A stretch of 64,000 nucleotides of DNA from Leucobacter salsicius M1-8 (GTDB lineage: Bacteria > Actinomycetota > Actinomycetes > Actinomycetales > Microbacteriaceae), in assembly GCF_000350525.1 (NCBI RefSeq), contig NZ_AOCN01000022.1:310001-374000 (forward strand), in the 5' to 3' direction. Under the pieces are notes generated by a model. The model was not told the DNA's origin. It made no database searches and saw only the letters and a program-made list of their open reading frames with translations. This document shows positions 27,999 through 38,800 of this stretch, one piece after another (positions within the stretch are counted from its first letter, which is position 1; each line of letters opens with the position of its first letter). The position numbers and the translations under genes are program-made.

Positions 27999-29762
27999 AT
28001 GCGCGACGATGCCCAGCAGACACCGCCGGAAGCCCAGGCAGCGGTGGTTGATGCTGTGCGCAGTGTGGTGTCTGACCGCACGGGAGTTTCGGTCACCGAT
28101 CTCGACGGAATCATCACGTTCGTCAACGATTGCTTCTGCGAGCGAAGCGGCTACTCCCGCGCCGAGCTCATCGGTGAAACCCACGAGAAGCTCGAATCGG
28201 GGATCCACCACCCCGCATTCTTTGCCGAGATGCGCGAGATCCTCGCCAGCGGCGGCACCTGGCGGGCGAATATGTGCAATCGCGCCAAGGACGGCAGCGA
28301 GTTCTGGGAGGATGTCACGATCGTCCCCACGATCGGGCCCGATGGGCTCCCCGAACGTTACGTCGCGATCCGGATCGAGCCAACGCTGCGGCACGCCGCG
28401 AACGAGCGAGAGATCTATCGGCTCGCTCACATCGATACCGTAACGGGGCTGCCGAACCGTGGCGCGCTGCTGCGCACCATCCTTGAATCTGCGGATCGAA
28501 GCTCGCCCCCGAAAAACTGTGGATTCCTTTCGGTGAGTATTGACGAGCACGCGACAGTCAACGACGCGTTCGGATTCGCAGTGGGTGACGAACTGTTGGC
28601 GGTGGCCTCGGCGCGGTTGCGCGCGCTTACGGGGGATCAGTCGCTCGTTGGACGTGTCGACGCGCACACCTTCGGCGTGCTGTTGCCCGACGCTGGCGGC
28701 TCAGAAGCGTGTGCCTCGCGCGCCTGCGCAGAGGTAGCGGAGCGGATTCGGCAGTCCTTCTCGGGGCCCATTGACCTGGGACCTGGGGTAAGTATTGAGG
28801 TCTCGGTCAGTATTGGTTTTGTGGTGTTCAGCTGTCACGTATTTGCTGCGCAGGGCATATTTGGCGCTGGGCAGGCGGATGAAGTGCTCAAGCGAGCCGA
28901 TGTTGCACGCAAGAGCGCAGTGCGGGCTGGCGGACTGCACCGGGTCAGGCAGTTCACTGAGTCCATGCTGGTGCAGGCGCAGGACCGCGCGCAGTTCGGT
29001 CACGAGCTGCGGCAGGCCGTGAAAATGGGGCAGCTTCGCCTACACGCGCAGCCGATCGTGGACGCGGATCGCCGCGTAGTCGGCGTAGAGGCGCTCGTGC
29101 GCTGGCTGCATCCCGAGCGGGGGCTCCTGATGCCCGACGAGTTCATTCCGCTCGCCGAACAGTCGGGCCGCGTTGTCGATGTCGGGGCGTGGGTGCTTGA
29201 TCGTGCTTGCGCAACACTCCAGGCATGGCAGAAATGCCCGAGCACGGCTGGCATCACCCTGTCGGTTAACCTAAGCGAGCACGAGATTCGCACCGCGGGA
29301 TTTGCCAAGCGGCTGCGCGAACGCGTCGAACACTACGGTCTCGCGCCCGGTAGCCTGCAGGTCGAGCTGACCGAGAGCACCTGGCACCGAGACGTTGAAT
29401 CGACAGCCGAACTCTTGCGGTCACTGCTCAGCGCCGGCGTGACGGCGTCGCTCGATGACTTTGGGACGGGGTACTCGTCGCTCAGCTACCTGCGCGATCT
29501 GCCCGTGCAGCAGCTCAAGATCGACCGGTCGTTTGTCTCGAGTGTGGCAAACGACCCGCGAGCAGTTGCGGTCACGCGGACCATCGTCGATCTCGGACGT
29601 ACATTTGGGCTGCAGGTCGTCGCGGAGGGGGTCGAAACCGAGGCGCAATTTGAGACGTTGCGGGTCATCGGGGTCGACGCGTTTCAGGGCTTCTTGTTCG
29701 CCCCCGCTCGGCCCATTGAGGAGCCGATCCTCGCCGGAATGTTACCGGACGCTGAGGCCTAG
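27999..29762 (+). CDS. PAS / degenerate GGDEF / EAL c-di-GMP phosphodiesterase
   Basis: A 587-aa protein without membrane segments. A PAS domain (about 20-125; ITFVNDCFCERSGYSRAEL) is followed by a GGDEF domain (about 145-300) whose active site is VDAHTF (220-225) in place of (L/V)GGDEF, so no cyclase activity is expected. The EAL domain (about 330-580) keeps EALVRW (Glu364), NLSEHEI, ELTES, DDFGTGYSSL, KIDRSFV and EGVET, so phosphodiesterase activity is likely. It starts 20 bases after tatB and overlaps the end of the convergent mrp by 21 bases. Confidence 0.9.
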   Translation: MRDDAQQTPPEAQAAVVDAVRSVVSDRTGVSVTDLDGIITFVNDCFCERSGYSRAELIGETHEKLESGIHHPAFFAEMREILASGGTWRANMCNRAKDGSEFWEDVTIVPTIGPDGLPERYVAIRIEPTLRHAANEREIYRLAHIDTVTGLPNRGALLRTILESADRSSPPKNCGFLSVSIDEHATVNDAFGFAVGDELLAVASARLRALTGDQSLVGRVDAHTFGVLLPDAGGSEACASRACAEVAERIRQSFSGPIDLGPGVSIEVSVSIGFVVFSCHVFAAQGIFGAGQADEVLKRADVARKSAVRAGGLHRVRQFTESMLVQAQDRAQFGHELRQAVKMGQLRLHAQPIVDADRRVVGVEALVRWLHPERGLLMPDEFIPLAEQSGRVVDVGAWVLDRACATLQAWQKCPSTAGITLSVNLSEHEIRTAGFAKRLRERVEHYGLAPGSLQVELTESTWHRDVESTAELLRSLLSAGVTASLDDFGTGYSSLSYLRDLPVQQLKIDRSFVSSVANDPRAVAVTRTIVDLGRTFGLQVVAEGVETEAQFETLRVIGVDAFQGFLFAPARPIEEPILAGMLPDAEA

Positions 29763-30893
29763 CTTTCGGCCCGCAAGCCCGCGAGGTGAAGCGCTGAGTC
29801 CCTTCGCGATCTCGAGCACCGCCCGCGCGGCGGGGTCCTCTGGGAGGGTGAGCACCGCCGGTTCCCCGGCATCGCCCGCCTCACGAAATGCGGGGCTGAG
29901 CGGTACACTTCCCAGCAGCGGCACCGCCGGGTGAGCTTCGTCGTGCAGCCGCTCGGTAACGAGTTTGCCTCCGCCCGACCCAAACACATCGATGATGCTC
30001 CCGTCAGGCTGCACGAGGCCAGCCATGTTCTCGATGACCCCGATGACCCGCTGCCCGGTCTGCCGTGCCACGAGAGCGCTGCGCACGGCCACGTCGGCGG
30101 CGGCCTCCTGCGGCGTCGTCACGACGAGCACTTCGGCCTGCGGTAGCAACTGCCCCACGCTGATAGCGATGTCGCCCGTGCCAGGCGGTAGATCGAGCAA
30201 TAGCACGTCGAGGTCGCCGAACCACACATCGCGCAAGAACTGCTCGATGGTGCGGTGCAGCATGGGCCCGCGCCACGACACGGCGGTGGTGCGTGGGTCG
30301 GCGTCGCCCAGGAACATGCCAATGGAAATCACCTTGACGCCGTGCGCCACGGGCGGCACGATCATGTCGTCGACGCGGCTGGGCTGTGCCACCTGGCCGT
30401 CACGGCTCAAGCCCATGATGCCGGGGATCGAAAAGCCGAACACGTCTGCGTCCACGAGCCCGACGCGCAGCCCCTGCGCGGCGAGCGCCACCGCGAGACC
30501 CGCGGTAAGGGACGACTTACCCACTCCACCCTTGCCGCTCGTCACCAGAATCACGCGCGTGAGCGAGTCGGGGCCAAACTGTTGGGGCTTGGTCGCCCGG
30601 TCGCCACGCACGAGCTCGACGAAGGCACGCCGCTCGGTGGGGGTCATGACTCCCACGTCGACGGTCGTCTCGGTCACCCCGGGGGTTCCCGCCACCGCGG
30701 CGGTGACGTCGGCCTCAATTCGGCGTGCGGCGGGGCACCCCGCGATCGTCAGGCTAATGGCGACGCGTGCACGCCCCTCGTCATCGACGGCAATGTCGCC
30801 CACCATGCCGAGCTCCGTGATGGGGCGCAGGATCTCGGGATCCTGCACGCGCGCGAGCGACTCGAGAATTGCGTCCTTAGTGGGGTGCGACAT
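29742..30893 (-). CDS. mrp: Mrp/ApbC P-loop ATPase
   Basis: A 383-aa protein with an N-terminal MIP18/DUF59 domain and a P-loop NTPase core (TSGKGGVGKSS, DADVFGFSIPG, LLDLPPGTGD). The family carries or inserts iron-sulfur clusters. The CxxC normally near the C terminus is absent: the ENMAGLVQPDG segment has no cysteines, as in other actinobacterial Mrp. The ATG at 30893 has AAGGAA upstream. It is the third gene of a minus-strand run and overlaps the DUF1003 gene by 17 bases. Confidence 0.92.
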   Translation of the reverse strand: MSHPTKDAILESLARVQDPEILRPITELGMVGDIAVDDEGRARVAISLTIAGCPAARRIEADVTAAVAGTPGVTETTVDVGVMTPTERRAFVELVRGDRATKPQQFGPDSLTRVILVTSGKGGVGKSSLTAGLAVALAAQGLRVGLVDADVFGFSIPGIMGLSRDGQVAQPSRVDDMIVPPVAHGVKVISIGMFLGDADPRTTAVSWRGPMLHRTIEQFLRDVWFGDLDVLLLDLPPGTGDIAISVGQLLPQAEVLVVTTPQEAAADVAVRSALVARQTGQRVIGVIENMAGLVQPDGSIIDVFGSGGGKLVTERLHDEAHPAVPLLGSVPLSPAFREAGDAGEPAVLTLPEDPAARAVLEIAKGLSASPRGLAGRKLGLSVR

Positions 30894-31461
30894 CGGTTCC
30901 TTCTGCGGCTGAAGCGCCGGGGGCCTTGCGGGCAGTTCGTGGTTCGTGGTTCGGGTGTTGATCCGGATCATCGGCCAGTTCAGCGAGCAGCGCCTTGAGC
31001 TCCGCCCGTACGAAATCGCGATCCGGCAAGTCCTTGAGCGCGAGCCGCAGCGCGACGACCTCGCGCGCGAGGAACTCGGTGTCGGCCAGGTTGCGTTCGG
31101 CGCGCTGCCGATCCTGCTCGATCTGCACGCGGTCGCGGTCGTCTTGCCGGTTCTGCGCGAGCAGGATCATCGGGGCTGCGTAGGAGGCCTGCAGCGACAG
31201 GATGAGGGTGAGTGCGGTGAACCCGAGCGCTGCTGAGTCAAACCGAAACTCTTCGGGGCCAATCGTGTTCCAGAGGAGCCAGGCCACACACACGAGCGTC
31301 AGGAACAGGAGAAACCAGGGAGTTCCCATGCCGCGGGCAATGCTCTCGGTCCAGCGGCCAAAGCGTTCATTGGTGCTGGCGTTGCCGGAGCCGCCGCGCG
31401 GGGTACGCACGCTGGTGGAGCGTGGCGCATCGAGCGCGCCGGGGCGCTTGAAGAAGCTCAT
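30877..31461 (-). CDS. DUF1003 membrane protein
   Basis: A 194-aa protein with two membrane helices in the DUF1003 core (GTPWFLLFLTLVCVAWLLWN and FTALTLILSLQASYAAPMIL), followed by QNRQDDRDR and a long charged helix. It always travels with mrp and the CBS gene in actinobacteria; the function is unknown. It overlaps its upstream neighbour by four bases. Confidence 0.9.
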   Translation of the reverse strand: MSFFKRPGALDAPRSTSVRTPRGGSGNASTNERFGRWTESIARGMGTPWFLLFLTLVCVAWLLWNTIGPEEFRFDSAALGFTALTLILSLQASYAAPMILLAQNRQDDRDRVQIEQDRQRAERNLADTEFLAREVVALRLALKDLPDRDFVRAELKALLAELADDPDQHPNHEPRTARKAPGASAAEGTDVAPH

Positions 31462-32759
31462 AGTGCACGGCCCTTCTGCGCGGGCGAGCCGAAGGCGCTG
31501 TGCGTATCGGATTCGTCGTCCGCGTGGCGCCAATCGTCGGGGAGGAGGTGATCGAGCACATCGTCGACTGTGACGACGCCGACGAGTCGACCCTGGTCGT
31601 CGACGACTGGCATCGCGACGAGGTCGTAGCTGGCCAAGCGACGCGACACCTCGGCCGCGCTCGAGTGCACCGATACCGCCTCAATCTCGGTGTCGATGAG
31701 GGCCGACAGGCGCTCATGGGGCGGAAACCGCAGCATGCGCTGGAAGTGGGCCATGCCGAGATACTCGCCCGTGGGCGTCTCGTAGGGAGGGTTGGTCACG
31801 TACACGGCTGAGGCCATCGCCGGCGGAATCTCGGCCCGCCGAATCATGGCGAGCCCTTCGGCGACGCTCGATTCACCCGACAGCACGATGGGCGACGGGC
31901 TCATGAGACCACCCGCAGTGTCGGCGTCGTACTCGAGCAGCCGGCGCACGTCCTCGGCTTCCTCCGGCTCCATCAGATCGAGGAGCTCGATGCCGGTGGC
32001 AGTGGGGAGCGCCGCAATGAGGTCTGCCGCGTCGTCGGGCTCCATGCGATCAAAGATGTCGGCCGTGCGCTCTTGGGGGAGGAGCGCGAGGAGCGCGAGC
32101 TGGTCGTGCTCGGTCATCTCTTCGAGGGCATCTGCGACACGGTCATCGGAGAGTTCGCCGATCACCTCGAGCATGCGGGGCTGCTGCAGTTCGAGCAGCG
32201 CCTCGGCGAGGTCAACGGGTTTGAGGTCGACCAGGGTTTGGATCAGGAGCTCCGCGGAGTGCGAGCCGGGGGTTGCGCTCGGCAAGCGTACGTCAGACCA
32301 CTGCACGATGCGCGACTCGGCGCGCGCGAACGGGGTCGCGGCGCGGTGCAGTTTCACGAACAGCTCGCTGACGAGCCACTCGCCGGTGCGGCTGCGCTCG
32401 ATAGCCGCGTCTTCGATGCGGGCCTGAGCGGCGGGCTCGCCCGGGCGCGTGGCGCCCAGGTGCACCTCGCGGCCGATGAGTTCCGCGATCATGCGTGTCT
32501 CGCCGCCCCGCTGCTCGAATCGGCGCACGTTGATGAGGCCGGTCGTGATGACCTGGCCCGAGCCGATTGAGGTGACGCGACTGATGGGCACGAACACGCG
32601 GCGTTTGCCGGGGATCTCGACGATAAGCCCCACGACGCGGGGTGCGCCGGAGGCGCGGAAGACCACCAGCACGTCTCTTACCTTGCCGATTCGGTCGCCC
32701 ACCGGATCAAAGACGCCTCGGCCAGCGAGACGCCCGACAAACACCCTCGAAGTAGTCAC
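31458..32759 (-). CDS. PRC-barrel / MgtE-N / CBS-pair protein
   Basis: A 433-aa soluble protein: a PRC-barrel-like N terminus (FVGRLAGRGVFDPVGDRIG), an MgtE intracellular N domain (about 170-270; LLALLPQERTADIFDRM) and a CBS pair (about 290-410). It lacks the MgtE membrane domain, so it is probably a magnesium- or nucleotide-sensing partner rather than a transporter. The GTG at 32759 is preceded by TAACTT with a 6-base gap (leaderless). First gene of the operon with DUF1003 and mrp. Confidence 0.88.
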   Translation of the reverse strand: MTTSRVFVGRLAGRGVFDPVGDRIGKVRDVLVVFRASGAPRVVGLIVEIPGKRRVFVPISRVTSIGSGQVITTGLINVRRFEQRGGETRMIAELIGREVHLGATRPGEPAAQARIEDAAIERSRTGEWLVSELFVKLHRAATPFARAESRIVQWSDVRLPSATPGSHSAELLIQTLVDLKPVDLAEALLELQQPRMLEVIGELSDDRVADALEEMTEHDQLALLALLPQERTADIFDRMEPDDAADLIAALPTATGIELLDLMEPEEAEDVRRLLEYDADTAGGLMSPSPIVLSGESSVAEGLAMIRRAEIPPAMASAVYVTNPPYETPTGEYLGMAHFQRMLRFPPHERLSALIDTEIEAVSVHSSAAEVSRRLASYDLVAMPVVDDQGRLVGVVTVDDVLDHLLPDDWRHADDESDTHSAFGSPAQKGRAL

Positions 32760-32873
32760 CCCCCTAAGTTACCGCGCCTCGCTGTGGCTTGGGGCAACGG
32801 ATGCCTCCGGCGCGCTGTCCGTTCATTGTTGGGGACTCAGGGTTACCGCAGCCGCGCCCCCGAGACTGGGGCG

Positions 32874-34055
32874 ATGAAGCCTCCAACTCACGCGAAGCGC
32901 GCCCAGTTGAGTCGCCGGGCAGCCCTCGCGCTCCCTGTGCTCATCGCGATGGGCCTCGCGGGGTGTGCGGCGAAGCAAAGTCAGGTCACACCGCAAACGG
33001 CTCCGAAACCCGCCCCCGTCCCTGCTCCCGAACCCGTCGAGCCACCAGCGGCAGCGCTGCTGTTGGTCTCGCTCGCGCGCGGCGATGAGATCGCGATTGT
33101 CGATCCGGCGCAGAACGCCACAGAACAGGCAGCCCGCACGATCACCGTCGGCGCGGCCCCCTGGGGCGTCGGGGTGCACGGGACGACCGGTTACGCTGCG
33201 ACCGCGGAGGGGCTCGCCGTGGTCGACCTCGTGCAGGGAGTACGCACGGACCTCGTGCCATACCTGCACCCTACGAGTGAGCGTGCGACCGGCGAATACC
33301 GCCCGGGCGGGCTCGGGCTCGCCGTGTCACCCGACGGCAGCCGGGTCTACGTCGCGGTGACCAGCGGCGATGGCGCGTTCTTTCTGGAGGCCTTTGACAC
33401 TGCCGATGCGAAGTTCATTGGATCGGCGCCCGTTGGTTTGCGCCCCTTCGACGTGCTCGTTGCGCCAGACGGCGCCTGGGCAGCGACGGTCGACCACGAC
33501 AGCTTCACGGTCTCCGTGGTCGCTGCGGACACTCTGGCCGTGACGCAGCACGAGGTGGCGCCGTTCGGCACCGAAGGCGGGCTGGCCTCGTGGGAGAAAC
33601 CCCACTACGGCGCGGTCGACACCACGCCAGGGGCCAATTTCGGAAGCATCTTGCTGCCCTATCAGGGGGAGGTCGTGGTGCGGCTCGACCCGCTCACCGG
33701 CGCAACGAGCGAGATCGCGAGTGCCGCGAACTCACATGCTCACGGCACCACGCTCGCGGGCCGCACACTCCTCACCGTCGGCACCGGATCATTTGGGAGC
33801 GCCACGGGAGTCGCCAACCTGTCGATTCTGGATCTGGACTCCGGCGCTGAACGAGAGGTGTCTCTCAAAGTGCCACACGAGACCGTAGCGGTGTGGCGAG
33901 ACGCGTCGGGGCGAGAGTTTGCGGCGGTAGCGGGGGGAAACACTCGCGATGCCGGATGGGATGGGCTGACGCTCGTGGCACTCGACGATCTTGGCGTGCG
34001 CGAGATCCCACTGCCGGGGTACCCGCAGGCGGTGGTGGCTTTCACCACGCGCTGA
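32874..34055 (+). CDS. Beta-propeller lipoprotein
   Basis: A 393-aa secreted lipoprotein with a signal carrying SRRAAL and lipobox LAGC (Cys31), then a Pro/Ala-rich tether and YVTN/cytochrome-D1-like beta-propeller repeats (for example VSPDGSRVYVAVTSGDG and VAPDGAWAATVDHDS). The ligand is unknown. GAGACT (32862-32867) lies 6 bases before the ATG and there is no Shine-Dalgarno. Divergent from the CBS-mrp operon. Confidence 0.8.
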   Translation: MKPPTHAKRAQLSRRAALALPVLIAMGLAGCAAKQSQVTPQTAPKPAPVPAPEPVEPPAAALLLVSLARGDEIAIVDPAQNATEQAARTITVGAAPWGVGVHGTTGYAATAEGLAVVDLVQGVRTDLVPYLHPTSERATGEYRPGGLGLAVSPDGSRVYVAVTSGDGAFFLEAFDTADAKFIGSAPVGLRPFDVLVAPDGAWAATVDHDSFTVSVVAADTLAVTQHEVAPFGTEGGLASWEKPHYGAVDTTPGANFGSILLPYQGEVVVRLDPLTGATSEIASAANSHAHGTTLAGRTLLTVGTGSFGSATGVANLSILDLDSGAEREVSLKVPHETVAVWRDASGREFAAVAGGNTRDAGWDGLTLVALDDLGVREIPLPGYPQAVVAFTTR

Positions 34056-34099
34056 CGCGGCGAGTGATTTCTCCACGCTGCTGTGACAGGATTGGGAAC

Positions 34100-34612
34100 A
34101 TGAGCACACCGACGACCCCCGGATCACGCCGTCAGTTGATGTTGACGCCCGAGCTGCCGACGGGTGAGATCGTGTCGACCTACGACCGCTACGAAGACGC
34201 GAAGCACGCGGTCGACGTGCTGGCCCGCGCCGGGTTTCCGGTGCAGCAGGTCAGCATCCTGGGCAACGACGTGCGCAGCGTTGAACGCGTCACCGGTCGA
34301 CTGACCTACGGCCGTGTCGCGCTCATGGGTGCGCTTTCGGGGGCCTATCTCGGCCTGTTTCTGGGGCTACTGCTGTTCATCTTCCAGCCCGACAACTCGG
34401 CCATCGTTGGCGTGTTTCTGGCCGCACTGGTGATTGGTGCCGGATTCGGCATGCTGTTTGGTGTGCTGTCGTACTCTATGAACCGCAATCGCCGTGACTT
34501 CTCCTCGGTGATGCAGATGGTGGCAACGCGCTACGATCTCTTGACCGATGCTGACCTTCTGCACGACGCACGCCGCGTCCTGTCGGGTGGCGCCGCTGAC
34601 GCTGGCGAGTGA
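34100..34612 (+). CDS. General-stress-protein-17M-like membrane protein
   Basis: A 170-aa protein with an N-terminal YflT/GSP17M-type domain (STYDRYEDAKHAVDVLARAG) and two membrane helices in the centre (about 72-115). Members in actinobacteria are small membrane proteins of unknown role. CAGGAT lies 7 bases before the ATG. The stop overlaps the next start (GTGA). Confidence 0.8.
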   Translation: MSTPTTPGSRRQLMLTPELPTGEIVSTYDRYEDAKHAVDVLARAGFPVQQVSILGNDVRSVERVTGRLTYGRVALMGALSGAYLGLFLGLLLFIFQPDNSAIVGVFLAALVIGAGFGMLFGVLSYSMNRNRRDFSSVMQMVATRYDLLTDADLLHDARRVLSGGAADAGE

Positions 34613-35822
34613 CCCGCAGCGCACAACACCGCAGGGTTGAAGCCCGCGGAACCGTCGCGATCGCGCTGACGTTCGCGCTGGTACTGGCCGTCATCATTGG
34701 CGGGCCGCCGCTCGTGAGGTATCTCAAGGCATCCACGATCACCGAGTCGTTTGGGCTTGAAGACGCGGTCGCCGCGCTGCGGCTCGACGCTCACGACCGC
34801 TCGTACCTGGTGCTGGTAAACGAAGCGGGTGATACCCGATCGGCGTTGCTCGAGGAGCGCGGCTTTGAACGCTCGAAGCTGGAGTGGACGGAGGCCGGGC
34901 TGAGCACGGGGGACCCGACTCACGAGTACCTCCTGCGTGCGGACGACCTCGTGCAGATGGACCTTGCGACTCCACGAGAGAAACGGGAATCACTTTCGGA
35001 ACGCACGCGGGTCGCCACGGCCAACGGCTTTGCCGTGTTGAACGGTTCGGCCCACGGGCAGCAGTTGGTCATGGTCGACGCAGCTGCCGGTGGGGCAACA
35101 GCGCTTGACATTGGATACGTGAACCCTGAGATCGCCAGCTGCGGCGACAGCGTCGTCATGGTGGACGGCTCAGGAATACACGAGGTGACGCCTGAGGCGA
35201 ACGACTTCGATCGCTTCGGCCCGTTCGACGACGTCGAGCAGCTCGTGTGCTTTGATGGCCGCGTGTTTGGCCTCGGCGATGTTTCAGACGACCCGCAGCC
35301 CACTCAGCTGTTGCGGGTGTGGAACCAAGAATCTGGCGCGCCCGTCGAGTACCTCGTCCGATACCCCGACCGGGTACAGGGTTGGGCGCCATCTTCATCA
35401 TTCGTGCAGGATGGGCGGTTGTTCTGGGCGGTAGAGGGGTACCTGTGGTCGGTCGAGCTGCCGGCACCCGACAGCGCTGAAACGGGGCGCACGACCGTGC
35501 TTGAGGCGGAAGAATCGGGGATCTCAGCGGCTCGATTCGCGGCACCGATGGATCGACTTTGCACAGCGGCGTCGCAGGCTTCGGTTCCGAGGTCGTTGCC
35601 CCTGCCGCCGGGAAAGTGTTCAGCGTTGCCGCCGATGAGACCTGGGTGCAGCGGAGGAAGTCTCGTTCCTTTGACCGCTTGGACAGCATGCTGATTTTTA
35701 GCGTCGATCCGGTGTCAGGCGAGCGCCGAGTCGAGGTCGAGATCGACCGCGTTGACTTTCCGCGTAGGGAGTTCAGCGTGCACGCGATTGCCGTCAACCC
35801 TGACTGGGCTGCAATGCGCTGA
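34609..35822 (+). pseudogene. Membrane-anchored protein with a frameshift
   Basis: Frame 1 from 34609 encodes one N-terminal membrane helix and a beta-rich extracytoplasmic region of about 310 residues, then turns into Pro/Ser/Cys-rich sequence and stops at 35694. A second frame, open through DGSTLHSGVAGFGSEVV (from about 35547) to the stop at 35822, reads as the natural continuation. The change is equivalent to one lost base between about 35520 and 35560. No long homopolymer or slippery heptamer is visible, so either a true mutation or a sequencing error is likely. No family was recognised. Confidence 0.7.
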
Positions 35823-35844
35823 GACGCCGCAGCCCCGCAGTCAG

Positions 35845-38800
35845 CTACACGTCGCGCAGCAACTTCTGAATGCGCTGCCCCGAGACCGGCTCGGCCGTGC
35901 GTAGCTGCTGCGCAAACAGGCTCACCCGCAGCTCCTCGATCAACCAGCGAGCGTGCACAAGCTTCTCGGGGGCGCCCTCGGGCAGCGGAATGCGCCCGCC
36001 CGCGTCCGAGAACAGGATGAGCATGCGATCGATCTCATTCTGCCAAGCCCGGTCGCGGCCGGGATTCTCGGTGAGGCCGCGCATACGCAGGCACAACGCC
36101 TCGAGATACACGGGCAAACGACTCAGCTGTGCGAGGCCCGTGTGCGAGACAAACCCGTCGTAGACGAGCCCCTCAACCTGCTTCGCGGCGTCGGCCACCT
36201 GACCGAGTACCTGAATCGACTTCGCCTGGTCGATCGCCTTGCGGGCCATACGGACACCGTCGAGTGTCTTCGCCGTCAACGCGATGGCGCCGTACACGGC
36301 ATTGATCAGCGATCGGGCGTACTCGTTGGCAATCTGCTCAAACTCCTCGGCAGACCAGACGAGCCCGTCGGGGGCGTGCTTACGAATCGCGGCGTCGGCC
36401 ACGGCGAGCGAGACATCTGCGATCGCGGCGTCTAGGCTGCGGTACGGGCCGGCCCCGAGCAGCAGCTTTTCCTGGTTCGACAGATGCTCGCGAATGTAGC
36501 TCGCGGGCGACGGCGAGCTGAGCACCAGCAGGCGGCGAATACCGCGCCGCGACAGGCGTGCCTGCTCGGCCACATCGGCGACGAGCACCAGATCGACGCT
36601 CGTGCGCCGGTCCAGGATCGCGGGGTACGCGCGTACGACGCCCGCGCCCGGGCCACGGCCCTTCGCGTAGGCAGTGTCGACGTGCTTGGGCAGCGTCCCA
36701 AACGTCCAGGTCGTCACATTCTTGCGCTCGAGCTCACTCTTGGGGAGCGCGGACGCCGCGACCTTCGCGACGCCCTGCGTCGCCTGCTGCTTGTGCGCGG
36801 CCTTCAGCTCGCCCAGATTCTTGCCGGTACCCACGGTCTTACCGCGGCCATCGACCACCCGGAAGGTGGGAGTGAGGTGCGCAGGCAACCGATCCGGATC
36901 AAAATCATCGGGACTCACGGGCACGCTCGTGCGGCGGCGGATCTCGGTCGCGAGCAGCGCCGTGAGCGCGGGCGCCTCGGTGCCCTGCCCACGCTCAAGC
37001 TGCGGTTCGATAGCGGCGAGCAGAGTGCGTGCCCAGTCGGCCGCGGGCACGACGTGCTTGCGGATCTGCTTGGGGAGCGTCTTGATGAGTGCGGTCACGA
37101 GGTCCTGGCGCAGGCCGGGCACGAGCTTCTCGAAGTCGGCCTCGTCGAGTCGGGGGAGCAGCGGCAGCGGCACGTTGACGGTCACACCGTCGTCCTCGGC
37201 CGTGGGGTCGAAGCGGTACTTCAGTCGCAGGCGCTGGTCGCCGTGCTGCCACTCGCGCGGAAACTCTTGCTCATCGACGTCGTCGGCCTCGTCCTCGAGC
37301 AGGTCCTCGCGCTTGAGGTGCAAGAACTGCGGGTCGGTGAGGCGCTTCTTCTTCCACCAGCCCTCGAAGCTGCGCGTCGAAACAATTTCGGCGGGAATGC
37401 GCTGGTCGTAGAACTCGAAGATGGACTCGTCGTCGCTCACGATGTCGCGGCGGCGCGTGCGTTCCTCGAGCTGTTCGAGCTCCCGGCGCAGCTGCCGGTT
37501 CGCGCGGTCGAAGGCCTGCGGCGAGTCCCAGTCGCCGTCGACGAGCGCGTGCCGAATGAACAGCTCGCGCGCGTGCGGGCGGTCGAACCGGGCGAGCTGC
37601 ACGCGGCGACGCTCCACGATCGCGACGCCGTAGAGCGTGACGCGCTCGTAGGCGACGGCCGCGCCCTGCGTCTTCTCCCAGTGCGGCTCGGAGTACTGGC
37701 GCTTCGCGAGCGGGCCCGCGAGATCCTCGGCCCACGCGGGGTCGACGACGGCGTTGCCGCGGGCAAACAGCCGTGAGGTCTCGACGAGCTCGACGCTCAT
37801 GACGACCTCGGGTGGCTTCTTGGCGAGCACCGACCCTGGGTAGAGCACAAACCGGGTGCCGCGCGACCCCACGAACTCCTGGGCCGGCTTGCGCTTCGCT
37901 GCGCCCTGGGTCGCGGCGGCGCCGCGGCCCGCGGGCTGGCGGCGATCCTGCTTGTCGTCGCGCACGCCCAGCTGCGACAGCAGACCCGCGAGGATCGACC
38001 GGTGGATCGCCTCGCTCGGGCCGCCCGACTCTGCCTCTGCAGGGCCCGTCTCAGCGGTGCTAGCGTCGCGCTTGACCCCGGCGATGCGCGAGATCTGGCG
38101 ATACAAATCCATCCACTCGCGCACGCGCAAGAAGTTGAGATACTCGGCCTTGCACATGCGCCGAAACGCGCTCGAAGATCGCTCCTGCTGCTGCTTCTGC
38201 AGGTAGTTCCACAGATTCAGCAGCGTCGAAAGGTCGCCGTGCGGGTCGTTGAAGCGCGCGTGCAGCTCGTCGGCACGGCCGCGCTCCGCCTGTGGCCGCT
38301 CGCGCACGTCCTGAATGGTGAGGCCGGCGACGATCGCGAGCACCTCGGGAACGACATCTTGGGCGCGCGCCTCGACCACCATGCGGGCAAAACGCGGTTC
38401 GATGGGCAGACGAGACAGCTCGCGCCCGATCTTGGTGATGCGGTGGCTGGGTCCCTGGGGAGCCGCCTTGCCGCGCGCGCGCCCGAGTGCCTCGACCGCG
38501 CCCAGCTCGGCGAGCAGCCCCAGCCCGTCGGCGATGCCACGCTGGTCGGGCGGGGTGAGGAATGGGAACTCAGCGATCTCGCCAAGCCCGAGCGACAGCA
38601 TCTGCAGAATCACCGAGGCGAGCCCGGTGCGGCGGACCTCGGGCTCGGTGAACTCGGGGCGCGAGAGGAAATCTTCCTCGCTATAGAGCCGGATCGCAAT
38701 ACCCGGGCTCGTACGCCCCGAGCGGCCCGAACGCTGGTTGGCGCTCGCCTGCGAGACCGCCTCGATCGGCAGCCGCTGCACCTTGCTCTTCGCGCTGTAG

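Noticed and set aside
35500-35570. Programmed ribosomal frameshift in the gene at 34609
   Set aside because: No slippery heptamer or stop-coupled signal is visible at the junction; a simple one-base loss or sequence error is more likely.
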